Source: Planococcus citri (lineage: Eukaryota > Arthropoda > Insecta > Hemiptera > Pseudococcidae). From it: a stretch of DNA of 64,000 bases. Below, piece after piece: positions 35,243 through 46,498 of the stretch. Under the pieces are notes generated by a model. It searched no databases. It saw nothing but the letters and a program-made list of their open reading frames with translations, and was not told the DNA's origin. Every line of letters begins with the position of its first letter. Within the stretch, counting starts at the first letter, position 1. The position numbers and the translations under genes were made by a program. The DNA is taken from NCBI RefSeq assembly GCF_950023065.1, contig NC_088677.1, positions 79,261,469 to 79,325,468 on the forward strand, read 5' to 3'.

Positions 35243-37906
35243 ATGACAACTAAAATATGCCTATGGAACGCAAATGGCGTAATCCAGCGAATCCAAGAAC
35301 TTAAACTCTTCTTGAAAATGAACGACATTGATATAATGCTGATCACCGAGACCCACTTCAAAGACAGAAACTTTTTGAAGATACAAAATTACTCGATCTA
35401 TGCTACGAACCATCCAGATGGCAATGCTCGTGGAGGTACTATGATCATCATAAAAAAGGACCTAAAACACTTTGAGGCTGAAAAAGTTACTGAAAAATAT
35501 CTTCAAGCTACTACGGTTGTTTTACAAACTTCAAGAGGCAACATTACAATTGCTGCTGCGTATTGCCCTCCTCGATATAAAATTAATTCTGTACAATTTG
35601 AAGACTTCTTTACAAAACTTGGAAATCGATTCATAATTGGCGGAGATTTCAACTCGAAACACCTTTACTGGGGTAGTCGGCTGAATACAACTAGAGGCAA
35701 ACGCTTATTAGAAGCAATCAACAAACAAAACATCAATGTGATGACGTCTGGAAACCCAACTTATTGGCCATCAGACTTATTTCGTATTCCTGATGTAATA
35801 GACCTGTTCCTTTGTAAAAATATTGGATCAAATGCTCAAATTATTGCAAATCACGAGCTGAGTACAGATCATGATGCATTGCTGCTATTGCTGGATGTTC
35901 CACAAACTAAGAAAATTAGATCAATCAAGCCATACAACAAACACACCAACTGGAATAACTTTCAAGACTGGCTGAATAACAACATCGTAACTCCAGTCTT
36001 AGATACTCCAAATGACATTGATGAAGCGGTAGAATATCTCAATCTATTGATTCACAAATCCATTGAATATTGCACACCACCTCTAAGCCAAGCAAAACCC
36101 GTTTCAAAAATTCCAATCTTTATCCGGCAAAAAATACTTGAAAAAAGAGCTCAACGGAAACTATGGCAACAAAGTCGAAACCCCATAGAAAAACGCAAAC
36201 TTAATCGCATGACTCGTGCTTTGAAGAAAACTCTGATTGATCTTCAAAATGAAAATTTCCAAGAAAATCTTCTTCGACTCACACCGACTGAAAGCACAGA
36301 CTATTCGTTATGGAAAATTACCAAAAATATGAAAAGACCTCAACTAAATGTACCTCCGATTCGAAAATGTGATAACACCTGGGCAAGAAACAGTTACGAA
36401 AAAGCGTCTATATTTGCGTCACATTTTGAAGAACAATTCACTCCACATCCATCAAATTCATCTTATAGTGATTCTGAATGCAACTGCGAGCCAAATATTG
36501 AAAGCGTCATATCACCAATAAGAACCTCTGAAATTCAAAATATTCTTCGCAAACTCAAAATAAGAAAATCGCCTGGATATGATGATATTGACGGAGCAAT
36601 GCTGAAAAACCTTCCACTAAAAATCGTCGAATTTCTAACTGAGATTTTCAATCGCTGTCTAAACCTAGGCCATTTCCCTAATCAATGGAAGTATGCCGAA
36701 GTCATCGTCGTGCCAAAACCTGGAAAGCCACCAAATGAAGTTTCTTCATATCGACCAATCAGCCTCCTTCCAACATTATCAAAAGTCTTTGAAAAGTTAA
36801 TTCTTTCTCGTTTAATGCTGATTATCAATCAAAGGAAATTGATACCAAATCATCAATTTGGTTTTCGCCAAAAACATAGCACTACAGAACAACTGCATCG
36901 AGTAACTAGCATTGTAAACAATACCCTTGAGAACAAGCAAACGTGTGCTGCTGCCTTCCTAGATGTGTCTCAAGCATTCGACCGAGTATGGCATCAAGGC
37001 CTATTAATGAAGCTCAAATCATACCTACCTACCAAACTATTCAACTTATTACAATCGTATTTATCTGGAAGAAGATTTCATGTTAAATATGATGATGAAT
37101 ACTCTGAATTCAAGAATATTGAAGCTGGCGTACCTCAGGGAAGTGTACTAGCACCGATCCTCTACAGCTTATACACTAATGATATTCCTCACAATCCGGC
37201 AAATTCAACATTAGCTACATTTGCAGACGATACCGCCATCTTAGTCCAAAGAGGAAATGCACATGAAGCTTCAGAAATACTGCAAAGCGAACTGAACAAA
37301 ATTCAAGACTGGTGCAACAAGTGGCGTGTTAAAATAAACGAAGGTAAATCTTCACATATCACATTCACTCTGAAAAAAGAGAACTCGCCAACAGTCAGAC
37401 TGAATAATGTTCCTTTGCCGCAAATGACTGAAGTAAAATATCTTGGATTACACTTCGATAAACACATGACATGGAAAAAACACTTATCAACAAAAAGAAT
37501 TCAACTTGATCTGAAACTAAGGCAACTCTACTGGCTAATTGGACCTCGTTCAAAATTAAACCTACAAAACAAACTGTTGATTTATAAAATCATGCTGAAA
37601 CCCATCTGGACCTATGGCTGTCCTATTTGGGGAACGTCAAGTACTTCCAATATCGAAGTCTTAGAAAGATTCCAGTCCAAAGTACTTCGTAAAATAACAA
37701 GCGCTCCCTGGTACATTCGAAACGAGACGTTGCGTAATGACCTTAATTTAAATACTGTTAAAAAAGAAATATCAATTTACAGTACAAATTACCAAAAAAG
37801 AATGGCAAAGCACCCGAATAGCCTAATTCTAGAACTAGTTAATCCTAATGACACATATAGACTAAATAGATATCATATAAGTGACCTAAAATCTAGATTT
37901 ACTTAG
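35243..37906 (+). CDS. Jockey-type LINE ORF2 (endonuclease-reverse transcriptase), intact
   Basis: 887 residues with no stop. The N-terminal apurinic-type endonuclease shows WNANG (Asn9, Asn11), ITETHF (Glu36), GGDFNS (Asp135, Asn137) and STDHDA (Asp209, His210). The reverse transcriptase shows KSPGYDDIDG, SYRPISLLPTLSKVFEKL, AFLDVSQAFDRVWHQGL, GVPQGSVLAPILYSLYTND and the catalytic FADD (about residues 660-663), then KYLGLHFDKHMTWKKH and the C-terminal WGTSS...RFQSKVLRKI block. The enzyme nicks the target and copies element RNA there. Length and motifs are complete for the clade, so this copy may be recent and capable of moving. After the stop the 3' region has taaatataccactactacta. Confidence 0.93.
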   Translation: MTTKICLWNANGVIQRIQELKLFLKMNDIDIMLITETHFKDRNFLKIQNYSIYATNHPDGNARGGTMIIIKKDLKHFEAEKVTEKYLQATTVVLQTSRGNITIAAAYCPPRYKINSVQFEDFFTKLGNRFIIGGDFNSKHLYWGSRLNTTRGKRLLEAINKQNINVMTSGNPTYWPSDLFRIPDVIDLFLCKNIGSNAQIIANHELSTDHDALLLLLDVPQTKKIRSIKPYNKHTNWNNFQDWLNNNIVTPVLDTPNDIDEAVEYLNLLIHKSIEYCTPPLSQAKPVSKIPIFIRQKILEKRAQRKLWQQSRNPIEKRKLNRMTRALKKTLIDLQNENFQENLLRLTPTESTDYSLWKITKNMKRPQLNVPPIRKCDNTWARNSYEKASIFASHFEEQFTPHPSNSSYSDSECNCEPNIESVISPIRTSEIQNILRKLKIRKSPGYDDIDGAMLKNLPLKIVEFLTEIFNRCLNLGHFPNQWKYAEVIVVPKPGKPPNEVSSYRPISLLPTLSKVFEKLILSRLMLIINQRKLIPNHQFGFRQKHSTTEQLHRVTSIVNNTLENKQTCAAAFLDVSQAFDRVWHQGLLMKLKSYLPTKLFNLLQSYLSGRRFHVKYDDEYSEFKNIEAGVPQGSVLAPILYSLYTNDIPHNPANSTLATFADDTAILVQRGNAHEASEILQSELNKIQDWCNKWRVKINEGKSSHITFTLKKENSPTVRLNNVPLPQMTEVKYLGLHFDKHMTWKKHLSTKRIQLDLKLRQLYWLIGPRSKLNLQNKLLIYKIMLKPIWTYGCPIWGTSSTSNIEVLERFQSKVLRKITSAPWYIRNETLRNDLNLNTVKKEISIYSTNYQKRMAKHPNSLILELVNPNDTYRLNRYHISDLKSRFT

Positions 37907-38697
37907 TTTTATTCAATTTGTAGAGGTTGAAAATCCTCAATTCCTGTAAAGCTAAATGTTACTATGTAACAGATTGCAGTAAATATACCACTACTACTAT
38001 TTCTTGCACATGTAATACCTACTCGTACCTATTCAATTTCTGGTAGGTATTTCAAACTTAAATCATTAGGTAAGTACTTATTTTTTAAAAATAATAATCA
38101 AAAAATTTTAATTATTATTTTTTTTTACAGAGTACCTACCTACTTGCAATTATTGAAATAATTTTTCAAAATACATATTGATAAGAGGTGTAACATTTTT
38201 TATACCAGACTATTTTTGACAAAAAAAAAAAAAAAAAAAAGATTTGCAATAGAATTTAAAAATTATCTCATCACAAATCAGGAAATTGCTCAACAAACAT
38301 CAATTTTTGGAATATGTCACAAAAGTGTCACATAAGCGTCAAAATCACGTCAAAGACCTGTTGTAGTTTCACTACATTAAATGAATCAATTCAGTGTCCT
38401 TGAAAAATTGTCAATAATATGTCATATTCGTGCCAATTTTGTGTCATGGATTTCATGACACGAATTTGACACAAATTTGACCGTTTATTGACTGCGTCAA
38501 ATCTTCGTCAAACCTGAAACTGGAAAGTAGGCGGAGCCACCTCCATTCTGATTGGTCGAAATTCCTTGACACAAAATTGACGATGTTTTGGCGCACAGTT
38601 GACAGTAAAATGACACCAAATGTTCGGCGGGCAGTTATGTATGAATTTGATGTTGAGTTTACACATCATTGATATCGCTCTTTGAGTCATGTGATGT

Positions 38698-41600
38698 TTA
38701 ATCGGTGTTGATGTGGGTGTGAATGCTTTCGGCAAATCCAACTCTGTGGTTTTCTATGTCATAAACGGAGTAGTACTTCCTGAAGAAAACATCTCCTAAA
38801 ATCCATTTGTCAGAAAAAAATGAAGTACCAAATCCAAAGCCAATCGCGCACACTATTGTGGAATGTTCTTTAATCTATTCAAGATATTATAGAATGGTAA
38901 TAAATTGCTCACATTTTAAATAAAATTCATATTACCTAATATTGAAGAAATATTCTCACATTGGACCTACCTCAAAAGTGTAATCTTTTCCTTCCAGTGT
39001 GTATTTTTTCTCACCGATTGCAAATGTTACATTGGGAAACTTGGGGATATCTTTGCAATTGACCTGTGCGCATGAATATGTAATTTTAATAGATTTTTGA
39101 GAAAAAACGGGGAATACCGATGGAGAAAAAATGTTGAAGAAAATACATTTTTTTTTAGTTTTGAATTTTCAATAATCCTTTGGAGGTTCTCTATGTTCCA
39201 ATGTTGGGGAAGTAAATTGCTTGAATATAGAAAAAGAAATATTTGGCCGCAATGTCTCAAAAATATAACTTTGATGATATCACATAGACATCACTAAAAG
39301 ATATTACAGTGACATTTGTGCCTCAAACTATACCATTTTTACTTCTCGCACATACAGTATGTTGACAATTAGTATATAAGGAAGATACGAAAATACATCT
39401 TATTATTTTATTACATCACTCTCAATTTGCTGAACTAAAAGGTACCCTATCACTTTATGATTTTAATTTTTTTTTCTTCAAATATTTCAGTGTAATATTT
39501 ATGTGACATTGCAAAAATGTCCCTACACTGGTGTGAGTGATGTCTTGGTGGCCATTTTGCTGGGTACATTTTATATCACCAGTAAGTCACAGGATATCAC
39601 AATGCATTATTACATATCTCCTCAGTGACATTGCATGATGTCATAGTGACATTGCAATGCTCACTGGGGGGTGTAATAGGGTACCATGTCCAATTGACCA
39701 AGTCACAAAAATGTTGAGCTTTTAAAGAAAAATGCAACATGAGTTTTCTTTGAAGGCTCAACTTTTTTTTGTGATTTGGTCAATTGGACAGGGTACCCTA
39801 TTACACCCATTGAAGCAATTTGTTTCCCCAACATGGGAACCTAGAGAACCTACAAAAGGTTAAGTTCTAAAAAAAAGTATCCAACCTTTTCTTAATTAGC
39901 TTAACGTGGCCCAGTACTTCTCTTTTTCTACATATTCTCGATTCCTTTCAGTTTTATATCACATTGAAGTAGGTGAGGTATTTTTATGTGAAATTGAGTA
40001 ATTCAATTGTGGCAAGCTTAGGTAATTATTTTTGCACTTACTATACCATATGAGTCAGCGTTTGTAACGTTATATATTGCGCGAATACTTTTTGGCGGTC
40101 CAACAATGTGACTAGTGCCAGTGTCCACCAAGGCAAGCGTCTTTGAACCCACATCCATGATATGATCCCGACCAAGTTGTAATGAAGTGCTATAAACGTA
40201 AAACAGTATCGTAGATGATTAAAATTGTTTAATTTGTATTACAGAATACTTTCAATAGGCATGAAGTAATCACTTTTTAATTGGAATTAACCATGTACCG
40301 AACGGAAACTGCTTAGTTTCATTCACGTAATTCAACGGGCCTCGAAATTTCGATTCGTCTATACCACATAACGTTAATTCCCCACCATCGGTATTCGATA
40401 TATTCCTAATTTTGAAACGAGAACAGGATTAGATATTTCTTCGAGATCAATGTTAGTTAGGAAATCGAAAACTGTATGTTGGCAGCTTCATTTCCAGTTG
40501 TGCTTGATTTCTGATAAGCTATTGTGGTAAACTCGTATTGTTAATTTTACTTGGTAAAATAGAATGAAAATTTATTCTCTCGATTAACCGTCTGGCAAAA
40601 TTGTGTGATGGCGTTATCGGATGGTCTGTCGTAATTATAAGCTAATCCGACAAGACCTTCGTATGGACCCTGTGGAAATTCTTTTGTGATCTCAACAACT
40701 TCAAGAAATTCTGTGTTCTTGAGTTTAACTCCGTCCAACTGTAACATCGTCGTAATTTTTGTTTATGAATACCTAATCAGATTTCTAAAGCAGTTCGTAT
40801 TTATTTTCGAGTTTTGTGATTAAAACAATTGAAATTTCGATGAATCATTTCCAGCTCAACGTTGTATGTCGAATTTAGGCGATAGGCGAACATTTTGCAA
40901 AATAGCTAAATCAGATTCTATTTATCTGTGGTAAGTATTTAAGAAATTATACAACTTTAAAAAATTGAAAAATCAATATTTAACAGCTCATGATTTTACC
41001 CCTTTGGTTTCTGGGGTTGGCAGCTCAATTCACGCCGATTTATGTATATTTTGGGTTACCTGACAGGGAACGTCCTGAAGATATTCTACTTTATCATGTG
41101 CTTTGACTTACTGTTATTGTATCCTTTGAACAAAATCCAGATACCTCTCCCGTTCCATATGTTATGTTTGTATCACAATGAGGCTTTGTTGGTTGTTCGT
41201 ACGTTGTTGACTTCTTGTGGTCATATAGATCAAGCCCATCTGTTGAAGAAATTGCAATTTTTTAATCATTTTCTCACACGCAGTGTAAACTGCAGTTGCC
41301 GCAAAATTGCTGCAGCGTTGCGTTAAAAAACATTAGAAAGAAAGCTTGATTCATTCACTTCTTAAAGGTTATTTTCTCTTACTTTTTTCACATCTCGAAG
41401 CATGGCACCTTTTCGAGAGTACCCAGAGTTGGGAGGATCCTGTATCAAAAATCATTTGAAACTCTCGAGATGGCGTTCCAATTGAAACAGGACCGTAGTA
41501 CTCGCTCTGAAAATAGAACGTATTGAGAATCTATTTCATATGTATAAGAATGTTTATTTATTTAACAAATTAGGTCTCTCCAACAGCTGGAAGCCGGTTA

Positions 41601-44600
41601 CAGGAGAGACCGCTAATAGCTAAGGGGATGATAAAAACTAAAACATGTCCATCCTGAGGCTGTATGGAGGAAAATACAAAATTACAAAAAAAAACTAAAA
41701 AAAGTAAAAAACAAAAAATATATCATAGGTTTAGGTAAACATTAATAAATGATAGAAATTCCACCTACCTCCCCCCCTCTCCCCCCAAGAAAAATTATAT
41801 TTCTGAGACGAGAAATAATCGAGATGTCTTCTCCAACTTGAATGGGACTGCAACTTATGGAAAAAATATGATCTCAAACTCCCATCACCAATGATCCATC
41901 AGGAGATTAAACAAAAATCAAAAGGAAAAGAAAACTAGACAGCTAAGCAAAGCTTAGCTGCAAAGTGTGCGTAGCTAGCTGCCTTTTCTACAGCTATAAC
42001 CGTTATTACATCTAGGTAGTGCATAAGTGAATCAACCATGTCACAGTGATGAGAATTTTTGAAACTCTCACTGCTTCAAAATAATAATTGTTTTTCAGTG
42101 TTTTCATATTTTCCAAATTACAATAGGTATTTCAGAATAATTTATAAGCTTGTATTGCTTCTAAATTAAGAAATTTCTAGTTGCTTTTCATAGTAGTTTG
42201 CATTGTTTTAAAATTTACAAAATTTCAAATCAATTTCCCGAATTCCCCATCGCTACAATTTCATAAAGTTTTCAATAAATTTTCAGAATTTTGCATTGCT
42301 GCTGAGTTAGGAAATTTGCAATCAATTTTTAGAATTCACATTGCCTCTAAATAGTCAAATTTTGAATAATTTTTCAGAATTCTTATTGTCTTTAAATTAA
42401 AAAATTTCAAATTCAATTTTCAAGTTCATATTGTCCACAAATTGTAAAACGTTTACTCAATTTTTGGAATTCACATTGCCTCCAATTTTTCAGAATTCTC
42501 ATCTTCTTCATAAATATTACAATACTTATTTCATATAATTTTCAAGTTCACATTATCTGCAACTTACAGAACTTTTAATCAATTTTTGGAATTCTCAGCG
42601 TCTCTAAATACAAATTTTCATATTATTTTTTTTAGAATTTGTATTGTCTTCAAATTTATATATTTTCAAACCAATTTTCAGAACTTGCTTTTTATTCTAA
42701 ATTAAGAATTAAATCTTATAAAATATGTTAAGAATTTGAATTGCCTCTAAATTACACGAAAAAAAATATGGGTAATTTTTACAAAAAAATTTAACTAAAT
42801 ACTGGTATTTAGCACAATTAAGTACCAGATCTCATTCAATAATTTTTACTGTAATCATATAGTAAAAATTATCATTTTAATAAATTTTGCTATAGGTACC
42901 AATAGTAAAAATCATTTTGTTTTAATAATTTTTACTGAATCATGATAATAAAAATTACATGTTTCAATTGTACAAAAATTAGTTTAGTTACTCATTTTGA
43001 AGTAATTTTTAAATTATAAGTAAAAAGTTAAAAATTATTCATGTCTAGGTAGTTCTTACTATACTTATGGCTATAGGTAGACAAAAAATTAATGAAATGA
43101 ATTTTTAGTTAGCAAATGATATCATAAATTCATAACTCAATTTCAGCATTATTTTTGCCCCATTATCATGTACTACATAGGTAACTCCAAAGCATTTATC
43201 TATCCAATTTTCCTACGAAAAATCTGCCACCTACCTACTTACCTCATGGGGATTCGAACCTGGGTCCCTAAATTTCCTATTCCTACCTACATGCCCTAAC
43301 CACTCAGCCACAAATTCACTACGAGGGTTAGGGCATTAAAATAATATATTTGTTTGGTAAACGCCCCACCAAACCACTCCCACTTGGAATTTACAGCTAA
43401 CAGACCGGGGGTGTAACAGGGTACAATGAAACACAGCTGGTGATGGAATAGACTGGGGGTATAGCAGGGTACAATGAGCGGCAGGTGTTCTACAAGTCCC
43501 CTTTTCCCTTTTTTAGGATTTAATGCATTAAAATAATGAACTAAAATTGCAATTACTCAGCAATTACCCATCCGAATTGAAGGAAAATTAATCTATTCCC
43601 TCGGCCTTAATGATTCTCAAATGGTGTCCAATAGGTACAAAAAATGGTTGGATAGCTTAAGAGAACATTCATTGTAATTGAAATTTCAATTTCTCAAAGT
43701 GAAACCAATAGTGTGCTACGCACACTAAAAAGAGAAAACACAAAACAAAATACTATTATAAACTTGAGAAAAACTGGTAAGTATATAGATTGCTCATAAG
43801 CAACTCCCACTGCACCCATGTCCCTACTCCCACGCCATCCTCTCCACACGCCTGAAGGCCGACCTACTCATACTGAAGGTATTGGCATCGGTGCACCTCT
43901 ACAGAGAATAGCATCTGAGATACTCATGATGTTATTGATGGGAGACACTTTCATCCTTTTTTTTTTTTTTTTTGTATAGAATGGATCTTTGGGGCCCAGA
44001 AATCAATTTTTCCCAGAAGATTACCGTCAATCATGTTACAGTGGATGAGATCATATAGGAACATTACTGCAATTGCTTCTCTTCACTTTTCTAACAAGTC
44101 AATTTCAAATCATTCTAAAAGTTCTTTTTGTGAAAGGTCATAAGGATAATACTCAAAAGTCTTCAAATACCTTAGAGGTATTTTAGAAATCTATCTTGGA
44201 TTTTTTCAAGTTCTTTTATGAATTTTTTAGTATGAGGGAACCAGATTAGTATCCCAAACTCTAAGATTGATCTTATGAATGAAAAGTATAACAGAATTTG
44301 TGACCACAAAATATGCCATTCTTCTTGCCTTAGCTAACACAGTATTGACATGATCCTTGAAGGTAAGCCCTACATCAAGATTTACACCCAGGTCCCAAAC
44401 CCTAGTTAAGCGACAAAGTTCTTCTCCACTAACCGTGTACACACCTTCTAGATAGCCTTTTTTCTGAATAAAGGTCATTGGTGCACATATGGAAACGTTA
44501 AAGGACAGTTTGTTAACAATACTCCACCATATAAACCTATCCAAATCAGCTTGAAGTTTTTGGATATCCTTTATATCTTGAATTTTTTTTTGTACATCTT

Positions 44601-46401
44601 TACATCACTGCAAAGAGCAGCATTTCTGAATCTCTTATCACAAATGGGAGGTCATTTACAAGCAAAAGGAAGAAAAGTGGATCCAAATTGGAACCCTGAG
44701 GGACACCAGATGGACAGGGGTATATCCTGGATGTTTTGCTTTTATAAGAAACATATTGCATCCTTCCATCAAGATAAATCAGGACAAAAGCTACACAGGT
44801 TGTGAGAGAAACCAAGTTTACCAAGTTTTTGTATTAGTATCCTATGATTGACACTATCAAACACCTTTTTTAAAATCAGTATATTATATTGTATCTACTT
44901 AATCACCACATTCAAGGGAGCTTAGACAATACTAAACAAAGTGTGTTAGATTTGTGTTTACTGATCTACCCTCAACAAAGCCATGCTAGTTTGATGAAAT
45001 AAGATTTTTTATTTTAGGATATTATAATCTGATATATAGGCCTAATCATTTCAAACAGTTTTGCAGGGATCGGGATTAATGATATTGGCCTGTAGTTAGT
45101 AACTTTTTCCAGTGCTTCTTTTTTTGGAACAGGAATAACTTTTGAACATTTCCATCCAGTTGGGAATTTATTCTTCTGAATTATTAAATTAAATAAAAAA
45201 GTTAGGGGGTCAATCAAGAATCCTCCCACACCCTTGTAAACATAAGAGGGTATGTTATTTGGCCCTAGTGTACGCTTAGCCTTGAGCTTTGAGATGGCAC
45301 ACTTAACCTCTTTTTCACTAATCTGTTTAATGGATATTGTGGAAATTGAAATTGGATTGGAGAGGGCTGAACTCCCCATTGTGTTATCCCTAGATATTAA
45401 TTGTAGTTTGATCGTGTATTGAATAAACTGACTGGAAGAACTCTGCAAATGAATCAGCAATATCACTCCCCGTTCTCTCTGTTCCATGCATGACATACTT
45501 ACATAATATCACCAGGATCATTTTTAGCTAATCTTTTTGCATTCATTTCTCTCCAAAAAACCTGGAGGGTTAGTGTTATAATCTTGTTCTGATCTAGAAT
45601 TGTAGTCGTCAAGGGCAATGGGGGGGTGGGAGGTTAAGGTGGTCATCAACGTCATCAACGCCAGTGCTTAAGCAGGCCTCCCTAATTCAGGTAGGCTTGA
45701 CAGAAAGAAGAGGAGTCCAGCTCAACTCAATATTCTTTATGTTAAGGTAGCGGAACCTACTCCCTAAGGCGCTTACCAGCTATGCCAAGAGCATATCAAC
45801 TCTTGGATAGCCAGAAGAGCGATCTGACTAGTCAGATTTATATACCCTGAAAAACTGGATGCAATTCTCTCTCGTCTGATGAGGAAACTTGTTTTTTTTT
45901 GTAATCGGCTGATGTTGATTCTCCTAATTCTATAGTGACCTTCACTCGTCAGCTGTCTGATTGTTTTAGATTTACAAGTTGGCCAAAGAGTGAACGAACC
46001 CGGTGACTCTAAGGTTACTCAAATGACCATCGAGCAAACCACATTTTTTATCCTCCAATTAGGTATACCTACTTCCTTATAGATAGGTAATTACTCACAA
46101 TTGGATGGAATCGAAGAGGAATAACCGATTCATTGATACTTTTCCCATTGTACATTGATTCGATTTTGGTTGCAGGTAAAGCCAACTTTTCCAATGTCAA
46201 CGGCGTCCTTGTCAATGGTATCCTAAAAAAAATATTATGTAAAACTATTTAGTTTTGTCATTTGTACACAAACCGAGCGTTTACACGAATTTATAGTTGG
46301 AAAATAAATTTAATATACCGTATACCACTTCCAGGAGTAGAAACATGTCTTGCGTGATGTTGTTCTATAAAAAACAATACCAAAAAATACTGTAACTTCA
46401 T
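38698..46401 (-). CDS. Gene 4: cathepsin D-like aspartic protease, catalytic motifs intact, 9 exons
   Basis: Exons in reading order: 46319-46401, 46099-46222, 41383-41506, 41112-41239, 40551-40738, 40274-40405, 40042-40189, 38971-39063, 38698-38874. Total 1197 nt, 398 residues, no stop. Signal peptide MKLQYFLVLFFIEQHHA, then a full propeptide (IPLTRTPLTLEKLALPATKI...). Active-site motif 1 is IFDTGSSQLWVL (Asp90); motif 2 is LVDTGTSHIVGP (Asp282); the flap is ITYGTGEVSGF. All residues expected for a working pepsin-family endopeptidase are visible. It is secreted or lysosomal by its signal peptide; a digestive role is inference. The last exon uses an acceptor AG just before IKEHSTIVCAIGF; reading further upstream meets two stops. 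Intron 2 (41507-46098) holds a decayed minus-strand LINE and a dispersed repeat. A Jockey-bearing element sits about 65 bp past the stop. Confidence 0.9.
39669..39808. mobile_element. 140-bp hairpin MITE in gene 4 intron 7
   Basis: GGGTGTAATAGGGTACC and its inverse form the ends, and ccaattgaccaa and its inverse continue the pairing, so nearly the whole unit folds into one hairpin. The same motifs occur near 9350 and 43410 in repeat A. Confidence 0.65.
41933..43732. repeat. Dispersed repeat A, copy 2 (inverse of copy 1)
   Basis: Reverse-oriented homologue of 9033-11474 along its length, except that it lacks the pogo-type MITE. It starts actagacagctaag and ends at the palindrome AGTGTGC-TAC-GCACACT. 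Confidence 0.65.
43249..43315 (-). repeat. tRNA-like (SINE-type) segment in repeat A copy 2
   Basis: On the minus strand TGGCTGAGTGG (A box) and GGTTCGAATCC (B box) match the segment at 9460-9535. Confidence 0.5.
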
Positions 46402-46476
46402 TTTTGATCAATGATTATTATTTATCTTGAAGTATAAAATACACGAACAACTGAATTCAATTTTTCTGGGGTTCTT

Positions 46477-46498
46477 TATTTATAGCGATTCCCTTATC
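46477..46498 (-). promoter_or_regulatory. Core promoter of gene 4: GATAAG site plus TATA box
   Basis: On the minus strand GATAAG (46493-46498) is followed closely by TATAAATA (46477-46484), about 80 bp before the ATG. GATAAG is the GATA-factor consensus; GATA factors are known regulators of insect midgut genes. Use of this site here is inference. Confidence 0.5.

Larger units (their letters stand above)
33093..38631. mobile_element. 5.5-kb TIR element in the gene 4 3' flank, host of an intact Jockey-type LINE
   Basis: Ends CCCGCCG (33093) and CGGCGGG (38631). Outside these, the sequence rejoins to match the uninterrupted flank near 48815 (gtaaaaagt...tatgtatgaatttga), giving a CA or GCA duplication. 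The non-LINE parts (33093 to about 34100 and about 38000-38631) are full of TTTGACA/TGACAC motifs. No transposase; a LINE fills the middle. Confidence 0.6.
41551..45600 (-). pseudogene. Decayed LINE on the minus strand in gene 4 intron 2
   Basis: Minus-strand fragments of a reverse transcriptase: LKAKRTLGPNNIPSYVYKG, WKCSKVIPVPKK, NYRPISLIPIPAKLFEMI (45014-45496); YPCPSGVPQGSNLDPLFFLL (44600-44824); LGVNLDVGLTFKDHVNTVLA (44227-44544). Frames are broken between them. The 3' end is probably at 41551, where the minus strand reads ...TTGTTAAATAAATAAACA. Repeat A (41933-43732) is inserted in its 3' part. No working product is expected. Confidence 0.7.

Noticed and set aside
38698..38910. In-frame stops upstream in the last exon of gene 4 (and a frame break at the same place in gene 2)
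   Set aside because: All five complete genes have an AG acceptor downstream of that stretch, and starting there gives the right phase and conserved sequence. The stops are intronic.
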